The notes below the pieces were generated by a model that was not told where the DNA came from, searched no databases, and saw nothing but the letters and a program-made list of their open reading frames with translations. The position numbers and the translations under genes are program-made. Source: Hemibagrus wyckioides (taxonomy: Eukaryota; Chordata; Actinopteri; Siluriformes; Bagridae). Taken from it: DNA of 64,000 nucleotides. Shown here piece by piece: positions 1-11,695 of the stretch (the first letter of the stretch is position 1; each line of letters starts with the position of its first letter). The stretch spans positions 14,503,501-14,567,500 of the forward strand of contig NC_080719.1 in assembly GCF_019097595.1 (NCBI RefSeq). Direction: 5' to 3'.

Positions 1-655
1 TGCTTAAGATGCTGGACTATTGGTGGGAAGGTTGGGATTATAAATCCTGCTGGATAAGTGGATAGGTGTCTATCTAATGCTAGAAATGTAAAATAAAAAT
101 GATATCACAAATTAAGAATTCATTCTCACAACCTATAAATATTTCGACACATTTTACTAATTTGTTCCCTCATATTTTGGCCTCTTTTATCAATTCATGC
201 CTGCAGCTTAATAAATCCATCATAGTTTCACTGAGTGGTGATAACAGCGGGTATAGATGTGTTTTTTAATGGACAGAGTTTTTTTGAGTTGATCATTGGT
301 GAAATCATATACAATCCATATTGTAAAGTCAGCTGACTATTTATGCCTTGTAGATGCCTTGAGATCACTTAAAAAGATTTCATACAATGCAAGACTTTTG
401 AAAAGATCTCTATAACTCATTCTCAACTCCAATTGTCTCTGTCCATAACAGCAGCCAGAGATGTATTTTATCACTGCACACTAAAAGAACGATGGATTTA
501 TGATACTGCGAGCACAGACTGGTAAAACATGGCGGGAATTGAACTGAAACAAGGGAATGAATTAATAATGCATATGCTCATATGTTGCTGGAACAAATTC
601 TTAATTCATGGCCATGACATTTTTACTTATTTAGAAATAGCCTTTATTTGGCACA
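1..655. other. No gene seen
   Basis: AT-rich sequence without a recognisable exon, RNA gene or mobile element. Upstream exons of the glutamate dehydrogenase pseudogene would be expected on this side, but I could not find them here. Confidence 0.5.
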
Positions 656-872
656 TATACATTACAGCACAGTGAAATTCTTTCTTTGCATATCCCATCC
701 TTGGAGGTTGGGGTCCAAGTGCTGGGTCAGCCATGATACAGCACCCCAGGAGCAGAGAGGGTTAAGGGCCTTGCTCAAGGGCCCAGCAGTGGCAAATAGG
801 CAGTGTTGGGGCTTGAACCCCTGATCTTCTGGACAATGACCCAGAGCCTTAACCACTTGAGCCACCACCTCC
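656..872. repeat. Dispersed fish repeat (SINE- or LINE-tail-like)
   Basis: The stretch starts with a CACATATACATTACAGCACAG-type motif and runs into GGGTTAAGGGCCTTGCTCAA and CTTGAACCCCTGATCTTCTG. These are recurrent motifs of an abundant fish interspersed repeat. A shorter piece with the same head (TGTCACATATACATTGCTGC) recurs at 41098-41135. The open frame on the minus strand here is a by-product of the repeat and not a gene. Confidence 0.6.
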
Positions 873-1031
873 TCTTTATTTGACAAGGATAGAGATTTTA
901 TAATCCCATTTTTGCTAGTAGACAGTATTTGTCTGGAATTAATTGTAAGCCTACAGTGTTTTGAATAAATGAACTGGATGAATAGTGTAATGTAGAGAAA
1001 TAAAGTGGCTGCTACTGTTGTTGTTTTCTAG

Positions 1032-1139
<108 letters not shown>

Positions 1140-1543
1140 TAACTGTATTTAGTGTTTAGGAATGTATATAGTACAATCTCACCCACTTCTCAGGAGCAGG
1201 GCTGGACATCCATCCTGGTGATTGTTTAGTTTACAGTCATGTCATTACTTTCTTTCCAGGTCAAGAGTACAATAGTTTATTCAACACAAATCTACTGGAT
1301 TTAAAATCACACTACACAATTCATCCTCCTCATTCTTTAGCAGACTCTCATCAGTTAAGCACTTGGGTAGTTTTCTTTCACAGAATGTCTGAGAGAGGGT
1401 TTAAGAATAAGCAGGATGAATTTCACAAGTTCAGGAGGAGCAAATTTGAATGTGAGCAAGCTAGATTTGTAGGAGAGTAAATAAATCTGAGTGAGGAGGA
1501 ATATTTTTTTCAGCGGTTGAATGATTGTGCTCATTTCATTTAG

Positions 1544-1705
<162 letters not shown>

Positions 1706-1803
1706 TAAGTGCAGCACTGTTTAATATATGTTACTGTTTTTTTTTTAATATAAAATAAGGATAATCCTTAATCCTAATAAAAAAAACAACACCAGTGAAT
1801 ATT

Positions 1804-2000
1804 TGTTAGAGGGCTTGGCGGACATGTGCCTCACACCTCCATGGTTGGGGGTTTGATTTCTAACTCTGCCCTGTGTGTGGAGTTTGCATGTTCTCCTCAT
1901 GCTTTTCTTCAGGTTCTGTGGTTTTCTCCCCATTACAAAGACATGTTGTCAGCTGACTGGCAGATGATCTCTAAATTGTCTGTAGTATGTGTAAGAGAGA

Positions 2001-2041
<41 letters not shown>

Positions 2042-2155
2042 CCCTGTGATGGTTAGAACCCCATCCAGGGTGTCACCTGCCTTGTGCCCCAAGTCCCCTG
2101 AGATAATCTCCAGGCTCCCAGTGTATGATAAGCTGTCCAGGAAATAGAAGAATAC
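1804..2155 (+). repeat. tRNA-derived SINE, catfish/HE1-like
   Basis: The head reads GGCTTGGCGGACATGTGCCT and CACACCTCCATGGTTGGGGG, followed by TGTGGAGTTTGCATGTTCTC and a body ending near CCTGAGATAATCTCCAGGCT. This is the layout of the abundant fish tRNA-derived SINEs, with A- and B-box-like motifs in the head. A GT microsatellite (about 2008-2030) lies within it, as is usual for this family. It sits in an intron of the glutamate dehydrogenase pseudogene. Confidence 0.7.
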
Positions 2156-2166
2156 TTTTTGTAATC

Positions 2167-3312
2167 TACAGTTAGGCCCAGGAATATTTGGACAGTGACA
2201 CAATCTTCATGATGGCTATGCAAGCCACCACATTGGATTTGAAATTAAACAACTGAGATGCAATTGTAGGGACTTTCAGGTTTAATTAGAGGGGTTGAAC
2301 AAAAATGTCCTATGAAACATTTAGGAATTACAACCATTTTAATACAGGTACCTCATTTAACAACAAATTAACAACAAATTAATGTTACTGTAAATTAAAT
2401 GTTCATTTTTAATACCTTGTTGAGAATCTTTTGGAGGCAATGACTGCCTGAAGTCTTGAACCCATAGACATCACAAAACGCTGGGTTTCCTTCTTTGTAC
2501 TGCTTTGCCAGGCCTTTACTGCAGCTGTCTTCAGTTGTTGCTTGTTTGTGGGTCTTTCTGCCTTAAGTTTTGTCTTAAGCAAGTGAAATGCATTATCGAT
2601 TGGGTTGAGATCTGGTGATTGACTTGGCCATTGCAGAATATTCCAATTCTTTGCCTTAAAAAAACTCCTGGGTTGCTTTTGCAGTATGTTTTGGGTCATT
2701 GTCCATCTGTCATTGTACTGTGAAGCGCCGTCCACTCAATTTTGCAGCATTTGGCTAAATCTGAGCAAAAAAGTACATCCCTATACACTTTAGGATTCAT
2801 CCGGCTGCTTCTGTCACATCTTCAACAAACACTAGTGATCCAGTGCCACTGGCAGCATGCCCATGCCATCTCACTGCCTCCACCATGTTTTACAGAGGAT
2901 GTGGTGTGCTTTGGATCATGAGCTGTTCCAAGCCTTCTCCATACTTTCTTTTTCCCATCATTCTGGTACAGGTTGATCTTAGTTTCATCTGTCCAAAGAA
3001 TGCTATTCCAGTACTGGGCCGGCTTCTTTAGATGTTTTTTTTTGGCAAAGTCTAATCTGGCCTTCCTATTTTTAAGGCTGATTAATGGTTTGCACCTTGT
3101 GGTGAACCCTCTCTCATTAAGTCTTCTCATATTAAGGAGCTGTAATTCCTGAACCCTTCTTCCAATTTCGATGGGAATACCCTCAAGTTACAGCAGAGAG
3201 TCTGCACTTTAAACCCATAATCATTATATAACTGTATTTTGAATATGTTTTGGTAAACAGCTAAAATAACAAAACTTGTCTCAGTGTCCAAATATATATG
3301 GACCTAACTGTA
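2167..3312 (-). mobile_element. Tc1/mariner transposon, degenerate (family 1)
   Basis: The ends are inverted repeats opening with TACAGTTAGGCCCAGGAATA on the left and closing with ATATGGACCTAACTGTA on the right, both at TA dinucleotides. Minus-strand coding remnants (about 3130-2822 and 2735-2409) carry Tc1 transposase motifs. These include ILWTDETKINLYQ around the first catalytic Asp and [13 protein letters not shown] in the DDE region, where the family Glu/Asp is followed by an unusual NAF. The reading frame is broken between about 2822 and 2735, so it is non-autonomous now. It inserted in a glutamate dehydrogenase pseudogene intron. Confidence 0.85.
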
Positions 3313-4092
3313 TTTGCCTTCTGATGTTTGCATAGGCCCAAAACCTACAACAAAATATACACTCTCATTATAAAGCTCTGCCCTAAATTTTTTCAGATGA
3401 GCCGGAAGACTTGCCTTCTTCACTTTAGCAGTGGTCACATGCCAGAGCTCTTCAAGGAAGAGTAGACAGACAGGAGCTTCTTTCATTTCAGTGCCGTAAT
3501 AAAATAGAAAGTGTACACAGCTTGTTCCCAGTACAGTCATTTACCTGCCCCAGAGAGCCTGAAGTACTCTTACTGATGTTGCTGGGAACAAGCTGTGGAG
3601 TTTTAAAAGCTCACTCTTTGTATTTTAGCTTTTCAAATGTCAGACTCTGGGAAAATGTTAGGAGTGTTTTGAGCAGCTTTAGCTGAAAAGATTTTTGCTT
3701 CAGCTGTTACTGATCACTCAGCCACGTCTTTGAGTCTGATTCTTACAGTAATTGCTATTGGAATTTTGTGTCAGGAATAAAACACATCTGGTCATGTTGA
3801 TATAGAAAATTAATCAACAATGTGATGGTGGCCTGATGCGAAGATGTTACTAAAGTTGAATTATTTTTCTATAACAACACAAATCAAAATGTTTTATTCC
3901 TCTTACAACATACACAGATTTCTGGTATCAGTTACATTATGGAAGCTATAAACAATTGTTGTTGAGGTTAAGACTAAAATAATGCATTGCTTGCAAAAAC
4001 CTTCTTATATTCATGGAGGAACTGAAAAATGTGAAGTGATCAATCCTGAAAGTGAATACTTACTTCTATAAATATTAAATACTTTACATATA
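3313..4092. other. Pseudogene intron; unrecognised open frame and inverted repeat
   Basis: A 78-codon minus-strand open frame (3540-3304) matches nothing I recognise and lies entirely within the intron, so I do not call it a gene. A 14-bp inverted repeat (CAGCTTGTTCCCAG about 3517-3530 against CTGGGAACAAGCTG about 3580-3593) could form a hairpin. The rest is AT-rich. Confidence 0.35.
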
Positions 4093-5343
4093 TAGACTAT
4101 ATTGCCAGAAGTATTCGCTCACCTGCCTTGACTCGCATATGAACTTAAGTGACATCCCATTCCTAATCCATAGGGTTAAATATGACGTCGGTCCACCCTT
4201 TGCAGCTATAACAGCTTCAACTCTTCTGGGAAGGCTGTCCACAAGGTTTAGGAGTGTGTTTATGGGAATTTTTGACCATTCTTCCAGAAGCACATTTGTG
4301 AGGTCACATACTGATGTTGGACGAGAAGGCCTGGCTCTCAGTCTCTGCTCTAATTCATCCCAAAGGTGTTCTATCGGGTTGAGGTCAGGACTCTGTGCAG
4401 GCCAGTCAAGTTCATCCACACCAGACTCTGTCATCCATGTCTTTATGGACCTTGCTTTGTGCACTGGTGCACAGTCATGTTGGAAGAGGAAGGGGCCAGC
4501 TCCAAACTGTTCCCACAAAGTTGGGAGCATGGAATTATCCAAAATGTCTTGGTATGCTGAAGCATTCAGAGTTCCTTTCATTGGAACTAAGGGGCCAAGC
4601 CCAGCTCCTGAAAAACAACCCCACACCATAATCCCCCCTCCACCAAACTTTACACTTGGCACAATGCAGTCAGACAAGTACCGTTCTCCTGGCAACGGCC
4701 AAACCAGACTCGTCCATCAGATTGCCAGATGGAGAAGCGCGATTCGTCACTCCAGAGAACGCGTCTCCACTGCTCTAGAGTCCAGTGGCGACGTGCTTTA
4801 CACCACTGCATCCGACGCTTTGCATTGCACTTGGTGATGTATGGCTTGGATGCAGCTGCTCGGCCATGGAAACCCATTCCATGAAGCTCTCTGCGCACTG
4901 TTCTTGAGCTAATCTGAAGGCAACATGAAGTTTGGAGGACTGTAGCGATTGACTCTGCAGAAAGTTGGTGACCTCTTCGCACTATGCGCCTCAGCATCCG
5001 CTGACCCCGCTCCGTCAGTTTTCGTGGCCTACCACTTCGTGGCTGAGTTGCTGTCGTTCCCAAACACTTCCACATTCTTATAATAGAGCTGACAGTTGAC
5101 TGTGGAATATTTAGGAGCGAGGAAATTTCACGACTGGATTTGTTGCACAGGTGGCATCCTATCACAGTTCCACGCTGGAATTCACTGAGCTCCTGAGAGC
5201 GACCCATTCTTTCACAAATGTTTGTAAAAACAGTCTGCATGCCTAGGTGCTTGATTTTATACACCTGTGGCCATGGAAGTGATTGGAACACCTGATTCCG
5301 ATTATTTGGATGGGTGAGCGAATACTTTTGGCAATATAGTGTA
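4093..5343 (-). mobile_element. Tc1 transposon, family 2, copy 1 (frameshifted transposase)
   Basis: Terminal inverted repeats (ATATTGCCAGAAGTATTCGC left; the complementary GCGAATACTTTTGGCAATAT right) lie at TA targets. The minus strand encodes a Tc1 transposase in two pieces, about 5291-4650 and 4695-4084. The first has paired-like helix-turn-helix sequence ([31 protein letters not shown]), a GRPRK hook and the first catalytic Asp in VLWSDESRFSIW. The second has QHDCAP (second Asp) and [14 protein letters not shown] (final Glu). One base is missing near 4698 relative to copy 2 at 54795-55831, which shifts the frame, so the copy is inactive although all three catalytic residues persist. Confidence 0.92.
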
Positions 5344-5589
5344 TCTCCTTACAGAAATCTTCAGTGTATTACTCGTTAGTTTTTAAAACGAATATTAAAC
5401 AAGTGCATTAATATGAACCTGATTTGTATAAATAGGTTAAATAAAATGTCCTGCTGAAAGGCTTACTAATATAACAGTCTGTTTTTCTTTGTTTCCTGGT
5501 TTGAGTTTAGTGAATGAACTGCAGTAATGCTTTAAATAACGATTAACATTTAATAATTCAATAATTTAATTTAATTTAATTTAATGCAG
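5344..5589. other. Pseudogene intron, AT-rich
   Basis: It contains a TTTAA-rich run (about 5555-5585) just before the acceptor of the third pseudogene exon. No gene is seen. Confidence 0.4.
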
Positions 5590-5696
5590 TGTCTGTGCAG
5601 GAGAGTCTGGAGAGGAAGTTTGGAAAGCATGGTGGCTCCGTCTCTGTGGTCCCAACCTCTGAATTTTAGGCCAGGATTGCTGTGAGTAGACAAACA

Positions 5697-6725
5697 CACT
5701 TCTCCTCCTCCTCCTCCTCCTCTGTAAATGTACACATAATATAGATTCAATTCATTACACAGTCAGTATAAGATAAAGTTCAGATGTGGTATCAGAAACA
5801 GGAAAATGTTTAGCCTGTTCTAACACAAACACACAGAGTTTAAGAACTTTAAGTAAACCAAACCAGCTCACAGTTTTACTGTATTGTGTGATTCTTACTA
5901 GAAAATGAGCAAAAAAGGAAGAAATCTTAAAGCTTAAAAATAGTAAAATATGTCTATACTGGATTTGGGTTATCTTTTAATAAGAAATGCTAGATCATTT
6001 TTAACTATATATTCAAGAAACTTTATCTTGCGAAGTTGTCATTTTTGCACTGTTATTTATTTATTTATTTTTTATGAGAGCCACATTCATCAAACTAAAT
6101 ATTTTCAATATCAAACAGGAAGAAACCAGCATTTTTTTTAAGTTGACATTGTTAGAAACTTTACATATCCTGGAAGCTTACTGGAAGATGTTAAACCTAT
6201 ATTTAAATAAAAATTGTTCTTAATCAGAGGCTTCAAAGACTTCACTGAGCCTACATGTGGTCTGTTTATGCAGTGCATACATAATAAACAGCAAGAGCCA
6301 AGATCACTGAGTCTTCATAATCAGTCAGAATTACACATACTAATGTAGGACTATTCAGAAGGAACACGCTAATACGTTAAACAATGGAAAATTAACCACA
6401 ACTGAGTTAAAAAACAAAACAAAACAGAAAAACCCCCACTGACCATGAGCATCATTAAGCATGGAATTTTATTGACATTTTGATTTGGGTTTGATTTGTG
6501 AATCCTAGATTTGATCAGATCTGGTCTATCTAGATGTGAACTCACCCCTACAAACACTGCTATGATCCACACACAAAGTGTGTTAAAGTGTATAGTTTTT
6601 ATAGTTTATTCAATTATTCCTGATTAGGGACATTAGGTCATGCCAGATTGCTTGAAAGAATATTCATTGATTAATAATGCTAGTGAATGAAATTGGGTAT
6701 GAAGAAGAAAAAAAGAAGAAGCAGG
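5697..6725. other. No gene seen; short CTC repeat
   Basis: A (CTC)n microsatellite lies at about 5700-5720. The remainder is AT-rich intron of the glutamate dehydrogenase pseudogene, with only short spurious open frames. Confidence 0.45.
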
Positions 6726-6729
6726 AAAC

Positions 6730-6792
6730 GCTGGCTTGGTGGTTAGCACATTTGCTTCACACCTCCAGTGCTGTGTGTGTGTGTGTGTTCAA
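6730..6792 (+). repeat. SINE head fragment plus GT run
   Basis: GCTGGCTTGGTGGTTAGCAC followed by TTGCTTCACACCTCCAGTG is the tRNA-like head of the same SINE family as at 1804-2155. It breaks off into (GT)n at about 6774-6788, where the LINE tail begins. Confidence 0.6.
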
Positions 6793-6794
6793 GA

Positions 6795-8715
6795 TTCAAG
6801 ATTTTTATTTGTCACATACATGGCTGTACAAGTACAACAGTAGTGAAATGCAATTGCAACAACTCCAGACTGTGCAGAATAAAAATATAAAAGATTTAAA
6901 AAAGACAAAGAGATAAACAATCTAATAAGAAAAATAACACAATAGCATTGTTGTCATGGCTGTGTGCTAATGTTTATCAGTTAATACTAAGGTTTTGTGT
7001 TTAATGCCCGTATGAGAAAAGCTACTGTTCAGTCTTTCAGTTTGTGCCCTGAGTGATCGGAGTCTCTTGCTAGATGGCAGCCCCTGAAACAGTTTGTGAT
7101 TTGGGTGATGAGTGTCTTTAGTAATCTGCTCACCCCTGGACCTGCATCGCCTGATGTAAATATCTAAATAAATATATTTCCAGATACAGCAGACTGGATG
7201 ATGGACGTGTAGAAGGATTTGCGTAGACCAAGCGCTGCCTAGCCTTCTTTACCAGTGAAGAGATGTGGGGTGTCCAGGACAAGTCCTTAGAGATATGGAC
7301 TCCCAGATACTTGTAGCTGGTCACTCTCTCCACCAGAATCCCATTGATCTTGAGCGGCGTGTACTGAGAATCTTGCTTTCCTCTCCGGAAGTCCACCACC
7401 ATCTCCTTGGTCTTTGGGACATTTAGGTCCAGGTTGTTATCCTTACACCAAGAAGAAAGTGTTGAAATCTACTCCAAATTTGCTGTCTTGTTGTTGTTCT
7501 GGATCAGTCCAACCACCACTGTGTCATCTGCGAATTTCCCAATGGAGTTGGAACTGTGTCGTGCATAGCAGTCATGGGTGTAGAGAGAGAAGAGCAGGGG
7601 ACTCAGAACACAACCTTGAGGTGATCCAATGTGCAATGTGATACTGTCTGAGAACCGATGTCCTATCTTTACCACCTGTGGTCTGTTTGTCAGGAAGCTC
7701 AGGATCCAGGAGTTACCAAGTCCCAGTTCACTGAGCTTTATGATGAGACAGAAAGGGAATACAGTGTTAATTGCTGAGCTGTAGTCAACATACAGTCAAC
7801 AACCTGCAGTCTTACATAATTCCCTTTCCCAGTGTCCAGATGTGAAAGTGCTGTATGTAGGACATGGGAGATGGCATCATCCATGCTTCTGTTTTGGCGG
7901 TACGCAAATTGTAGGGGATCATGGGATTTTGGTAACGAAGCCCAGATAAGATCCTTTACAAGCCTCTCGAAGCTCTTCATCACCACTGATGTCAGAGCCA
8001 CAGGACAGTAATCATTCAGATAAGCAGGGTTGGAATTCTTGGGAACAGGAATGATAGTGGATTTCTTTAAGCACGTAGGCACTGTGGACAGGGCGAGGGA
8101 CATACTGAAGATGGAGGTGATCACAGAAGCCAGCTGATCCGCACAAGCCTTCAGCACTCTCCCTGGAATTTCATCAGGACCAGCACTGTTCACTCTCTTC
8201 AGAGCTCTCATCACGTAATGCTCCAAGACACTGAGTGGGCGGTCCTCTCCGTCACTCACCAGGGCTGAAACTCACCTTGTAGCGGTGTTGTCCTTGAAGC
8301 ATGTGTAGAAGGAGTTCAAGTCATTAACGCGTGCAGAATCAGTGTCCTCTGCAGCCTGTGATCGTCTTTTTGCCTCTTTCACTGCCTTCCGGAAGTTGTA
8401 CAAAGCTGCATTGTACGCGCTCATATCACACGTGATGAGCCTGCTGTTGTAGGCAGCAGTGTGATCATTCAGCGCCTTGTGGACTGATCCATCCACCCAA
8501 GGTTTCTGATTAGGAAAGACCTTCACAGTCACCATGGGTAAAGCTTTCATAGTGTGGAGGTATGGAAACAGCGACAGTAATGACTGAAGAAAACTCGCGG
8601 GGCAGATAGGAGGGCCGGCAGACAATGGACATATGCTTGAGGTCTGGAGAACAGGAATGAGACAAGATGGAGACGTTTCTGGGGTTACACCATTTGTTGT
8701 TAGTCATGAAGCACA
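6795..8715 (-). mobile_element. L2-clade-like LINE, degenerate
   Basis: Read on the minus strand, the order is as follows. A linker region (8625-8272) contains FPNQKPWVDGSVHKALND. A reverse transcriptase (8259-7738) carries [31 protein letters not shown] and [10 protein letters not shown], and then [14 protein letters not shown]. Next (7675-7469) come [20 protein letters not shown] and the catalytic-type [12 protein letters not shown]. Then (7402-7130) come VVDFRRGK and VTSYKYLGVHISKDLSW. The order and motifs are those of fish L2/CR1-type non-LTR retrotransposons, of which reverse transcriptase copies RNA at a nicked target. Frameshifts separate every block, and the endonuclease is absent, so this is a 5'-truncated dead copy. 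The 3' tail (6795-7130) includes a TTTATTTGTCACATACATGG motif. Confidence 0.85.
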
Positions 8716-8789
8716 CTCCTCCACCTTAAGATTTACCTGAATCCTCTGTTCTGTCTGATCGAAAAACAGAAAAGGAATGTGTGTGCCTG

Positions 8790-8985
8790 TGTGTGTGTGT
8801 GGTTTGCATGGATTTCCTCTGGGTGCTCTGGTTTCCACCTCTAGTCCAGAGACATGCATTGTAAGCTGATTGGCATCTCTAAATTGTCTGTAGTGTGTGA
8901 ATGTGTGTGTGCCCTTCCTTGTGCCCAGAGTCTCCTGAGATAGGCTCCAGGTTCCCTGTGACCCAGCAGGATAAGTGGTGTAGAA
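8790..8985 (+). repeat. 5'-truncated SINE
   Basis: The segment has GGGTGCTCTGGTTTCCACCT, CCAGAGACATGCATTGTAAG, CTCTAAATTGTCTGTAGTGT and TGTGCCCAGAGTCTCCTGAG. It is the body of the SINE family seen at 1804-2155, without the tRNA-like head. Confidence 0.65.
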
Positions 8986-9057
8986 AAAATGCAGAGTCAA
9001 AATAAATATTAAAAGTGATGAGAGGCAAAGTGAATGTGCAGTTGAGAAAAAAGAACG

Positions 9058-9505
9058 TACACTACCAGTCAAAAGTTTGGACACATCTAATCCCGGGGTC
9101 TTTCCTGATGTTTATTTCTTTCTACATCGTAAAACAATGCTGAAGGCAGCCGAAATACAAAATAATCTCGTTTGAACAGTTGATATTGAGATATGTCTGC
9201 TACTGATGCTCTGTAAAGCCTTCATAACGGCTCTAATCTGAGGTGCTGTTAACTGGTGATTTCTGAGGCTGGTAACTCTAAATGAACTTCTCCTCTGCAG
9301 CAGAGGTATGTTTTGGTCTTGCTTTCCTGGGATGGTCTTCATGTGAGCCAGTTTCATCATGGTGCTTGATGGGTTTTGCAAATGCACTTGACAATACTGT
9401 TCATAGTTTTGAAATCTCCAGTATTGTTCTAGAATGTAGAAAATAAGTCACTAAACAAAAAACACTGAATTAAAAGGTGTGTCCAAACTTTTGACTGGTA
9501 GTGTA
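9058..9505. mobile_element. Tc1-type MITE, family 3
   Basis: Its inverted repeats are TACACTACCAGTCAAAAGTT on the left and AACTTTTGACTGGTAGTGTA on the right, at TA dinucleotides. The 448-bp body retains a transposase fossil on the minus strand (LRNHQLTAPQIRAVMK). A second, longer copy lies at 27341-27891. It is non-autonomous. Confidence 0.88.
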
Positions 9506-9735
9506 TAAATATATGAATAACAAATATTCAATAATCTAAAAATCTTTTGGAGGAATAAGCCTGCATCCACATTGAGGATTATTCTACACATGTCTGTGAT
9601 CTTCTCAGTCAAGCCTGATTATTCTGATGTTTAGGCTTTAAAGGTTTTTCCTTCCTTCTTGTCTTGTTGCTGGGAGCATCTGAGAAGGACATTGTGCATT
9701 CTGGACTGGCCTGCACCATGGAGCACTCTGCCAGG

Positions 9736-10735
9736 GTTAGTACATAAATAATACAAGAATTGCTAACCACATGCTAAAATGTGACATTTGAACCTTAGTA
9801 AACATTTAGAGTACACTTTTAGAACAGCACAGTTTCTGATAGGAACTATAAACAGATGCCGAATGTTTAGTAGTTGTGTGTTTAGTAGACCAATAACACA
9901 TCAACTATTCTGCTTAAAAGTCTCAATGCCTTAAATGCCGAAAGTGCTATTGATATTTATAAATATTCATTCAGATTGCATAGGTATTCATTCCGATTGC
10001 TTTAAAACCCTAAAATTAATTTTATGAAATAATTATGAAATATTATTTTTATTAATTATTATGAAAAAAAAATTAAATTAATGACATATTTGCATATATT
10101 TGCATTTTCTAAGCATGGGTGTTTGTGGTATTTAGATGAGGCTATATATAAATTCTGGGTACAAATTTAAAATTTATACATTAATCCATAAAGAACAAGG
10201 CACAAGCGATTGACAATCTCAGTTAACAGCCGCCACTGATTGTGATTCTTCTTCATTCACCGGGTGGGAAACAACCTCAACTAGCACTTTAAAAGATAAT
10301 AGAGCATTTCACCTAACATTTCCTTAAATGAACTCAGGCTTTAATGGGCATTAAATGATAGATATCTACAAGACATGTTTGTGACCATCTCCAAAGCACT
10401 TAAATAAACAACATGGCTCATTTCTGTGAAGCCTTCAATGAAGTACAAGTTGCAGCAACAAAAATAAACCGGCAATATCAGACACAAATAAACACAACAT
10501 AAACACAAAACCACAAAACAACCACAAACACCCAAACAATTACAGCCTATAATCATTTATATTATCTATAATTGGATATAGCACATTAATTATTAGATTC
10601 AACCCATATTTAAACATATTTTAATTTGAATTTTTAATTTGAAATCAACCTAATTTAACAAACACATTCCATCTTGTTTCTGTAGAAATGAAGGTATATT
10701 TTTGCTGAATGGTGAAAGGTTTTATATTGTAAATT
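9736..10735. other. Intergenic, no gene seen
   Basis: AT-rich sequence following the last recognisable glutamate dehydrogenase pseudogene exon. I looked for the missing C-terminal exon here and did not see it. Confidence 0.45.
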
Positions 10736-10739
10736 TAAA

Positions 10740-11036
10740 TAAACATATCAGCAAAACCTGTAATTTAGACAGAGTAATACCTTTGATTTTAGGGTAATTA
10801 CTTGTTTATGAAGTTATGGCATTTTCCTGTTAATTTTACCAAACTTTTCTATTTCCACAGTAACAATGTGAATTTTTTACATATTAGGACAGTAAAAATG
10901 AAAGTACATACTGTTTCTTTATTTATGGTAATTCGATGTATGTACTACGGTGTTATACTATTTTTGACTTTACAGTCTTTTCCTGTTGCTATTTCACAGT
11001 TTTTTACTGTAATTTTCATGTACATTTTTTACAGTG
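10740..11036. repeat. AT-rich dispersed repeat, ACAGTAAAA type
   Basis: It contains repeated TTTACAGT, TTTTTTACTGTAA and TTTTTTACAGTGTA motifs in both orientations. These resemble a common fish MITE-like family with ACAGTAAA-rich ends. Boundaries are approximate. Confidence 0.4.
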
Positions 11037-11160
11037 TAGAGGTATTACATTATTATAAAAAGTTATATTTATTTAGTGCTTTCAACAATGAATATTGTCA
11101 CATAGCAGCCTGAAAAAAACTGGATATAGATTTTGTGTGTAAAACCATAACAGAGAGGGC

Positions 11161-11215
<55 letters not shown>

Positions 11216-11240
11216 ATGAAATTAGTAGAACATGTTTGTG

Positions 11241-11272
<32 letters not shown>

Positions 11273-11290
11273 CTTCTTATTATTATTATA
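11037..11290. repeat. Dispersed repeat with paired AAT/ATT microsatellites
   Basis: A unit beginning AGTTATATTTATTTAGTGCT and containing AACAATGAATATTGTCACAT is followed by (ATA)n at about 11161-11210 and (TAT)n at about 11242-11288. The same unit with the same paired microsatellites recurs at 39885-40135, and its head recurs inverted near 43575-43650. The two opposite triplet runs could pair into a long AT hairpin about 100 bp upstream of the cabyr-like promoter. Confidence 0.65.
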
Positions 11291-11395
11291 AGGAATTATT
11301 CTAAAGCCATTCACATTAACCGATATTTTCCGTGTAGGTTTAAATCAATATCAGGAGCTGTGCGCTTGGCTGGACTGTTTCTAAGCAGTTACTGG

Positions 11396-11403
11396 TGACG
11401 TCA
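11396..11403 (+). promoter_or_regulatory. Consensus cAMP response element (CRE)
   Basis: A perfect TGACGTCA palindrome lies 112 bp upstream of the cabyr-like ATG, with a TGACG half-site 27 bp further on (11430-11434). CREB/CREM binding to such sites near the start drives many post-meiotic spermatid genes, which suits a sperm-protein gene. No clear TATA box is seen. The functional role is inferred. Confidence 0.6.
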
Positions 11404-11514
11404 TTCTAGAATTAGAACGATCTCTATTATGACGCAAGCTTCATAGTGCAGTGTTGAGTCATTTTGATCAAGCATCAAATCTCTTGCTTTACTGCGGTGA
11501 TTACTACAATTACA

Positions 11515-11695
11515 ATGTGTAAGCAATTTATTGCCGATAAAACCGAAACCTTTGAGGGCTGGCCAACGGTGTTACTGCCGTTTGGCCTGTCGAAGTTGCT
11601 GGAGAACATGACCAGGGCAGTTATGATTGAACAGCCGGAAAACTTCGTCTTGTTTCTGGTTAATTACATGTTTGATCTGCTACTGTACATGGACC
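11515..11695 (+). CDS. cabyr: cabyr-like exon 1: RII-alpha/R2D2 docking domain
   Basis: It encodes 60 residues plus one base, ending TACATGGACC before a GTAAGT donor. The pattern P-F-G-L-x-x-L-L-E-x-x-T-R-A-V, then EQPENFVLFLVNYMFDLL, matches the two-helix dimerisation/docking fold of CABYR, SP17 and PKA RII subunits. Hydrophobic spacing is kept throughout. Confidence 0.85.

Noticed and set aside
4139..4837. 232-codon plus-strand open frame
   Set aside because: It is the antisense of the Tc1 transposase in copy 1, whose family motifs are on the minus strand.
11464..11514. Upstream extension of cabyr-like exon 1 by 17 codons
   Set aside because: The in-frame extension would have to start at TTG (11464-11466). 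The first ATG in the frame is 11515, which also gives a normal distance to the docking domain.
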